A DNA stretch of 23,773 bases, taken from the NCBI GenBank assembly GCA_016987375.1, contig PJRA01000196.1:13460-37232 (forward strand), written 5' to 3'. Positions 18,131 through 23,773 of this stretch are shown in pieces. This DNA is from Brachionus koreanus (Eukaryota > Rotifera > Eurotatoria > Ploima > Brachionidae). The notes under the pieces are model-generated. The model was given only the letters and a program-made list of their open reading frames with translations, was not told where the DNA came from and ran no database searches. Position 1 is the stretch's first letter, and every line of letters starts with the position of its first letter. The position numbers were made by a program, and so were the translations under genes.

Positions 18131-18292
18131 ATGAATCAAAACAATGTACCAAAAAGTAGAGGTCGTGGGCCCAAGTCGGAAAAGTTGACTCAAAAAATAG
18201 CCGAAGAAAATTCAATTCAACAAAATGAATATATTGAATGTTGTGGCCTCTTAAGGGCCCAACATTCAATATCTTCGTGGTTTTCGACCTGA
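18131..18292 (+). other. Short ORF (53 codons) containing an AT-hook-like string and ending in a hairpin
   Basis: ATG at 18131 opens MNQNNVPKSRGRGPKSEK, basic and reminiscent of an AT-hook (RGRGPK), followed by an acidic/Gln segment. The frame reads through the palindrome at 18231-18272 and stops at TGA 18290-18292. It could be the 5' remnant of a transposase or a chance frame. No homologue is recognised. Confidence 0.25.
18231..18272. repeat. Perfect 13-bp inverted repeat with GGCC core
   Basis: ATATTGAATGTTG (18231-18243) pairs with CAACATTCAATAT (18260-18272). The 16-nt spacer itself contains GGCC near both ends, so the stem can extend. It is a strong potential hairpin in DNA or RNA, function unknown. 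Confidence 0.75.
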
Positions 18293-19260
18293 GTCTAGAC
18301 TTCTCTTTTCCTCTTCTTATGTACTGGTTCGGTTAGCTCTGTTCTGAAATAGTGGAAAGAGGAATACAGGATTTACATTGAAATTTTGCCCCTCTTTAAT
18401 TTTTGAACAAAAAGTCACTGATTTAATATTTTAGCTTCAGAATAATCTTGCTTTTTACATGGTTTTGAAAATTTAATCAATACATAATATTAAAAATTTG
18501 TTTCAAAGTTTTAATAAAATAACAAAATTAATATAAAAAATGTTTAAAAATATTTGAATTTCAAATAATACTGTTATTAGATGGATTGTTTTTTGGATAT
18601 TATAATTAAGTCAAGTAAAATTGGCTTATATATTTATTACAGTTTTTGGTAATTAAAAAATAATTTTAAATTCAATACTTTAAAAAGATTTAAATTAATG
18701 CGTGCTTTTTATTTTTCTTTTATTCTAATTAATTTTGAAATTAAAAAAACTTTATTACTTATTTATAAAGATTTTTATTCAAAAAGCTTCATTGTTTAGA
18801 AGTTATATTTTTAGTTGTATCGTTCTTAATATTTTTCTCTTTTTCTTAATTAAATTCAAAGTTAAGCCAAAATTTTACAAAAATTTTACAAAGTTTTGCA
18901 AAACAAGCAAAAAGTCAGATAAAATCAGATGATGACAATGAAATTAGTAGTATTATAGATATAAACTAAAAAATTTGTTCATCTTAATTAAATAATCTTT
19001 TTAATATTAGTTTTTAAGCAAAGAGATTTCACGAATACACTAAGACAAAATTTAAAAAATGAATTCAGAGATGATCCAAATCAGACTCTAGGATACTACA
19101 TAAAAAAATATCCTGGAAAAATGTCGAAAATAAAAATTTAAAAAAAAATTAATAATAAATAAAATTTTTCGCGAAAATATATTTTAATTTTAAGTCTTTT
19201 TGAAAGTGTTGTATTTTAGTTTTTTTATTTTAGGTTATTCTCAGATTTTGATTTTTATTT
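18293..19260. other. AT-rich stretch, no gene seen
   Basis: A and T runs dominate, including a short internal repeat of TTTTACAAAAA type near 18870-18900. One open frame near 18735-18932 lacks an ATG start and has only hydrophobic/lysine composition, so it is not called. Confidence 0.4.
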
Positions 19261-19460
19261 CAAAATTTTACTAAATTTTACCAAAAATTGTGTAATTTTA
19301 CGTAAAATAAAGTAAGAAACGGTAAGCAATATTGAGTTTTGATTATTTTTTCAGAAAAAAATTTTTTCAATTTTATCGAAAAATTTTCATTTTTTACATT
19401 TTTCTTACCAAAAACCTGATTTTTTTGGCCGTAAGCATTTTGAGATGGTTTTGCCAAAAT

Positions 19461-19572
19461 TTACGTAATTTAATGTAATCTTACGTAAAATTACATGTTC
19501 TTAGCAACTAAAATTAACATAAGATTACGTAAGCTTACCAAAAATAATGTAAAATTACGTAAAATTATGTAA
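19461..19572. repeat. Cluster of TTACGTAA palindromes
   Basis: Exact TTACGTAA occurs at 19461-19468, 19481-19488, 19525-19532 and 19555-19562. A one-base variant TTATGTAA is at 19565-19572 and a related TTTTACGTAAAA lies near 19300. Four 8-bp palindromes in about 100 bp are far above chance even for AT-rich DNA. TTACGTAA is the palindromic site bound by PAR/E4BP4-type bZIP factors. A decayed tandem repeat or transposase-binding subterminal repeat is at least as likely. Confidence 0.6.
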
Positions 19573-19592
19573 TTTAGTCGATTCTGGACATT

Positions 19593-20661
19593 TTATAAAA
19601 GCACTGTATCATTATCATTTAACTTTTTGAAAGTCTTATTTTCCATTGAATAATAAAAAGAAAATGTTGTTGCTAATTTATAATGAAAATTATCAGTTTC
19701 TTTTTGATTAAATTGATTGTTTGCGGATTGTAAATATCTAACATCTCCAGTAATATCATCAACCACGTAAAGAAAACTGTTAATTTCAAAAATTCCCAAA
19801 AAGTGTCCTGGTCTATGAACGATGGAGATAAAAATCGGTGTGTACAATTTTCGATTGAAATAACTTTCTTTTTTATAAGAAAAATAATTCTGAGTCATAA
19901 ATAATAATTTTTTTTAGATTGTTGATACAATTTGAACCACATTTCTGCCATAATTCATGTTTTTGATGGCTAACCATATATTTAACAAAATATTGAACAT
20001 CACTTTCAATTGATTTATTTATCTCTTTTAAATGGCCTTTCATTAGATTCAAAAATATAATTTATCCAAATTTCTCTTGCCTTATCCCAATTTGAGTTAT
20101 TTATATGAAGTATAATCATATTATTAATGGTTTTAACAACAGATTCAAAGTTTATCATTCTTTTAAGCTTTATTTTCGAAAAAAACCAAAGTGATAACAA
20201 ATTATAATCTATCGTAGAAGTATCTTTTACATAAACATCTTTAATTCTTTTAAATTCTATTATTAAAGACAAATTAGGAACATGATTTTCAAAATCTTTT
20301 AGTTCAAATTGTCCTTAAACAATTGATCCACTTTCATCTAAATTTTGATTATTTGATTTCTGATTTTTTTTGAAACTTTTATTTTCAGAGAAATTTTCTC
20401 TGAATCATATTTTTGCTTTATACTCGATTCGGAACTGATATTTTCTTTTTTGTTGATATTCTATACTTTTTTACCAACTCGAACAATTTTCATCAGAATC
20501 CGTTTATTAGTACTTAATGATTTATAAGAGCTACTCGAGACATTTTCTTTTTTTCTTCTTTTATTTCTGAAATAAATTGGATTGTTTGTATGTATGACTT
20601 TGTATGTATTTTTGAATGAGTCTATATTATTTTCATATTGTGATTTAATAATTTTTTTCAT
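19593..20661 (-). pseudogene. Broken ORF with ubiquitin-specific-protease-like C-terminal box
   Basis: Minus-strand pieces in three frames follow one another: a basic segment (20661-20461), a helical segment with TIDYNLLSLWFF and WDKAREIWINYIFES (20272-20015), HELWQKCGSNCINN in another frame (near 19940-19970), and a 101-residue open piece (19898-19593). The last contains FISIVHRPGHFLGIFE, then FLYVVDDITGDVRYL. H..GHF followed about 16 residues later by an aromatic and Asp-Asp resembles the catalytic His and Asp boxes of USP/USPL1-type deubiquitinases. No Cys box is seen; TIDYNLLSLW occupies a plausible position but lacks the Cys. Whether it was an independent gene or cargo of the neighbouring transposon is unknown. 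Confidence 0.45.
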
Positions 20662-20699
20662 ATTGTAATAATTTTTTTTTGTCGTGAATGCAATTTTAC

Positions 20700-22176
20700 T
20701 GAAATTATTTTTGTTTCCTTAAATTTTGAAAATATCTTTTCTGATTTTCTTTCAATTTTAATATATTTAACAATAAAAGCATTCTCATTTTTAATTAAAT
20801 CGCTTATATTGCTTTTTGCTTAGCTTAATTGAAATGTTCCTTGAATTTTATTTTTCATTGTTTTACGTTTTAAAATAGGAAAATAATTTATTTCGGAGAA
20901 ATTGATAGGTACAATTTCTTTTGTATCAAGTTGTTTACCTAATAAGAATTCAAGATATTTTTTTTTTTCTATTTTCTTTACAATACTTTTTGCCATTTTA
21001 TCTTCATTTGCTCCATCAGAACAGCTTGACTTAAGATCAAAATTAAATATCGCAGAACAATTTCTTTAGTCAATAATTATGTGACCTGCCTGCTTTATTA
21101 TTTTTCTAAATACAAAGTTGTTTCTCAACAAAAAAACGACACTTTTATTAAATGAAATTATAAAAAATTTTAAATCCTCTTTAATCAACTTAGATATACC
21201 ACGGAAACCTTAAAAAAATTATTCTGTTAATTTTCTCATAATTCTCTTACCTCTATCAAGGAAAAGCATCGTTTTATTTGCGAGAAGAATTTTCCTTAAG
21301 TCCAAATCCGTTTTTATATTTTTACTAATATATATTTAAGGATTTGAGCATCATTATCGCTTGCTTGAAATGCTCCATAGCAATCAATTATCCATCCATC
21401 AGGGCAACAAATAATAAAAGGCTTTAAAAGAGACTCTGATTTTTGTGAACTCCTATAGCGATATTTAAAACTATTACTAGAACCTTTTTCTAAACGAGTA
21501 TATGTTCCTTCACAAACAATTGCCAAGACATCTTTTTCTAAATTGTTTAGTTTCTTTACCATAATTTTATTATGTTTTAAGTAAAAATTCCTATTTTTTT
21601 TGAATCCCAAAAGAATCTTTGTGAATGGCATTTCTAATTACCGATAAATAATTGCTTATTAGAACTAGTGTGGTGTTTTTACTGAATAATGATGCTAACG
21701 TTTTTGATTTGATCCTGTTGATAACCAATAACGATAGAGAGCTATTAATTGATCTTTTGTTCTTTGCAAATTGTCATTTACACTTGTAAAAAGTTTCGAG
21801 AAAGAAATAAATTTATCTTTTGACCATCCGGTGATTTTTTTAAAATGTTTTTAATAAAGAGTTGAAGTCACTTCCGTGTCTTTAAATTTTTAAAAATTGT
21901 TTCTTTTAATTCTTGTAAGTCTAACATATCCGATATTTGTCACGTTCTAATTTTTTAGTCGGTAAAATTTTAAATAGGCCATTTTTTAGATTATAATTTT
22001 TGTCAAATGAATCGGACAGCATCTAGAAACTATTTTTATAAAATCTTTTGAGTTTTATATCCATAAATAATTAATTCAAAATTAAGAGATTTTAAACGAT
22101 TTGATGAATCTTTTTTCAAACAAACAAAACAAAAACGATGCGATGAACTTGCAGTTTTTATTTTTCGAAATGACAT
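20700..22176 (-). pseudogene. DDE_Tnp_4-type transposase, dead
   Basis: Minus-strand ATG at 22176 opens MSFRKIKTASSSHRFCFVCL, a CxxC start as in zinc-binding N-termini of this family, soon broken by stops. Near 21820 WSKDKFISFSKLFTSVND and QLIALYRYWLSTGSN give the helical HTH-like region. The piece 21631-21314 is the best preserved: VLAIVCEGTYTRLEKGSSN, KPFIICCPDGWIIDCYGAF, SDNDAQILKYIL. In relatives the first catalytic residue is Asp (DGTY); here it is Glu (Glu41). In another frame MLFLDRG (21249-21269) carries the second catalytic Asp. Further down, NYFPILKRKTMKNKIQGTF and IISVKLHSRQ (about 20700-20930) fit the family C-terminus. Multiple stops and frameshifts rule out function. Confidence 0.75.
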
Positions 22177-22999
22177 TATTGTAATTTTATTATTAATTTA
22201 TATTTTTTTAATTCTAAATCTAATCAATAAAAATAAAGATATAAATAAATATACTTTATTTCACATAAACAAATAAAAATAAAACGATTAAAAAAGAAGA
22301 TATTAAAAAAATTTCACTTTTAAATTATTCTATCTAAGCAAAATCATTTTGATTTTTTCGATTTTTTTTCTTCAATTTGATTTTTATTGTTTTGATCAAT
22401 AATTATTTGAAAACATCTATATAATAAAAACATCTTTTTACAAATTAAAATTGAAATTTTTAAGAAAAAACCATAAAAAACAGCATCCTTTTAAAATTTA
22501 ATATCAAGAAGAAAGTTCATTAAAATACTTTATCTTTTTGAGTAATACCTTAGAAGGCTTCAGTAATTCTATATTGTTATTTACTTCTCTTTCTTATTAT
22601 TCTTACAAAAAAAAATCTGAAATCAACCATATTTTGTTAAAGAAAACTCGTTTTCTTAAGGCTTAATTTTTCTTCAATATTTTTTTGAAAAATGATTTTG
22701 AATGTCTTAGATAATAAATTAGATAATAATTTGATATTTTTGATTTTTCAAAAAAAAACTAATAGAAACTTAATCTATTTATGCTATTTTTTCAAATAAA
22801 GGAATATAAAATTTTTTAAATTTTTCAAAATATAATAATGTTAAAAACTGTTAAAAACTCTTGTTCTAATGATTCTGAAATTAGAAAATACTTTGAAAAA
22901 CCTTATTTGACATTTATCTGCCAAGAGAATTCTTCAAAAAACTCCGAAGTACTGAATACCCATTAGTTTTTTTTTATATTTGTGTATTTTTAGAACAGA
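22177..22999. other. AT-rich stretch, no gene seen
   Basis: No frame or RNA gene is supported. A pyrimidine-rich tract ending in AG near 22992 could be a splice acceptor for the following gene, but no upstream exon is recognisable. Confidence 0.4.
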
Positions 23000-23558
23000 A
23001 TGTCTTATTTTTCTAAGACTTTAATTGATGTCAGCAACATATGTGAGAATAGTAAGGTTAATATTAAGATACTAGTGGAACATTTATGCTCGATCGGATA
23101 CACCATGAAAAACTATTCCTTATTAAAATTCAAATTTCCATTTTATTGTAAGTTGCGAATTTTAAATAGAAAATATTAAATAATATCACAATTTGTCTCT
23201 AATACCAACATAATATTAAATTATATTTTAAATTAATTTTATTTTCAGCGTCAAGATTTAAAGTTGATCGCTTCGCACATAACTTCCTGAGTCAAAATGA
23301 ATCAGACCTCTAAACGCCTTGCTCAATATTAGGTGATGGCAATTGCTTTTTTAGGTCTGTCAGTTGTGTTTATATGGAACAGAGGATTTTCATGTCGAAC
23401 TAAGACTAAGATGTCTCATTGAAATGATTTTCAATTCAAAACTGTACATGGATAACATTTATCGTAATTCTCAATTGCAAAATTCTTTAAATGCTAATGA
23501 AATTAAAGAGTTAGTCTTGCACTTGGAATCATTACTACCTTTTTTCACAGCTTTATGA
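23000..23558 (+). pseudogene. OTU-domain cysteine protease relic, two exons
   Basis: Exon 1 (23000-23147) starts MSYFSKTLIDVSNICENSK. A GT-AG intron (23148-23248) splits a Ser codon. Exon 2 continues in frame as SRFKVDRFAHNFLSQNESDL, meets TAA at 23311-23313, then reads SILGDGNCFFRSVS (OTU catalytic Asp 23335-23337 and Cys 23344-23346). A 1-nt shift near 23360 leads into LYGTEDFHVELRLRCLIEMI, which fits the OTU helix after the Cys box, ending at TGA 23556-23558. OTU proteins cleave ubiquitin chains; in animal genomes they also occur as transposon cargo. The C-terminal His part is missing, so the relic is truncated as well as frame-broken. A sequencing error could explain at most one of these defects. 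Confidence 0.72.
23148..23248 (+). other. Spliceosomal intron in the OTU relic
   Basis: The 101-nt intron begins GTAAGT and ends ATTTTCAG. It is phase 1 and AT-rich. Removing it joins an open exon 1 to the OTU-coding frame, which supports it as real. Confidence 0.7.
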
Positions 23559-23707
23559 TTAATCCTTAAATATCATCTAATTTTGAGTAAACTTTGCTCT
23601 TAAACTTTTTATTTTAAAAATCTCCAACTCCTCATTTGATCTCTAAATAACATTACCAAAAAATCTTTAATTTGGCAAAAAATGGGAAAAAAAATGTGTC
23701 TAGCCCA
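23559..23707. other. Short AT-rich gap between OTU relic and transposase start
   Basis: It should contain the 5' terminal repeat of the Tc1-like element that follows, but the partner end lies beyond the window and no terminus can be assigned. Confidence 0.35.
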
Positions 23708-23773
23708 CAAAAATGGCAGATCGTGGGTCTGCTAAAAAGTGGAGACAAAAAGCAAAACGAAATAGCCAAGTTG
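23708..23773 (+). pseudogene. Start of a Tc1/mariner-like transposase, cut by the window edge
   Basis: The last 66 bases read QKWQIVGLLKSGDKKQNEIA and on to KL. This matches the first helix-turn-helix of Tc1-type transposases, which binds the terminal repeats. The nearest upstream ATG (23682) is in another frame, so this copy is probably frame-broken at its start. The rest is outside the window. Confidence 0.6.

Noticed and set aside
18735..18932. 65-codon hydrophobic frame
   Set aside because: No ATG start, only Phe/Leu/Lys runs from T- and A-rich DNA.

Overview
The window is AT-rich, intron-poor invertebrate DNA. The single-exon DEG/ENaC channel, the single-exon lineage-specific ORFs and the dense mix of decayed transposons fit a small-genome aquatic animal. 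A monogonont rotifer such as Brachionus is my best guess; this is an inference from protein style, not a proven assignment. There is one assembly gap, 632 N at 11719-12350.

Layout. (1) 1-6000 carries two apparently intact host genes: a DEG/ENaC sodium channel subunit (469-1866, +) and a cysteine-rich secreted protein of unknown family (4643-5941, -). Both have a TATA-like box close upstream and a poly(A) signal at or just after the stop codon. The 2.8 kb between them is non-coding and includes a fold-back repeat (3194-3376). (2) 6.5-8.36 kb is a decayed non-LTR retrotransposon (LINE-1) with recognisable RT motifs, including FADD. (3) 8.4-9.25 kb holds an integrase relic and a GC-rich island of about 150 bp. 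(4) 9.8-13.8 kb is a piggyBac transposase pseudogene (-) cut in two by a second LINE insertion (LINE-2, +). The cut is bounded by a 12-bp direct repeat. Removing the insert and one repeat copy brings the two halves back into one frame. Inside that insert lies a third, young insertion: 102 bp ending in (TAC)10, flanked by a perfect 40-bp target-site duplication. (5) 14.97-15.95 kb is an intact single-exon ORF of unknown family with an HLCIH motif that may be a degenerate zincin signature. (6) 16737-17696 is a non-autonomous hAT element: 8-bp TSD, 10-bp terminal inverted repeats starting TAGTG, and long GC-rich GGCCG arms. (7) 19.3-22.2 kb (-) is a decayed DDE_Tnp_4-type transposase followed by a broken ORF whose end resembles the His box of ubiquitin-specific proteases, then a cluster of TTACGTAA palindromes. 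(8) 23.0-23.56 kb (+) is an OTU cysteine-protease relic with a preserved 101-bp GT-AG intron, and the window ends inside the helix-turn-helix start of a Tc1/mariner-like transposase.

Overall, three ORFs look functional (channel, secreted protein, 328-aa protein). Almost everything else is layered mobile DNA: two LINEs and a LINE-type tail, piggyBac, hAT, DDE_Tnp_4, Tc1-like and integrase types. The best new material is the nested, datable insertions, the GGCCG-armed hAT element, and the two deubiquitinase-like relics (USP-like and OTU) beside a transposase. I did not recognise any tRNA, rRNA or CRISPR.
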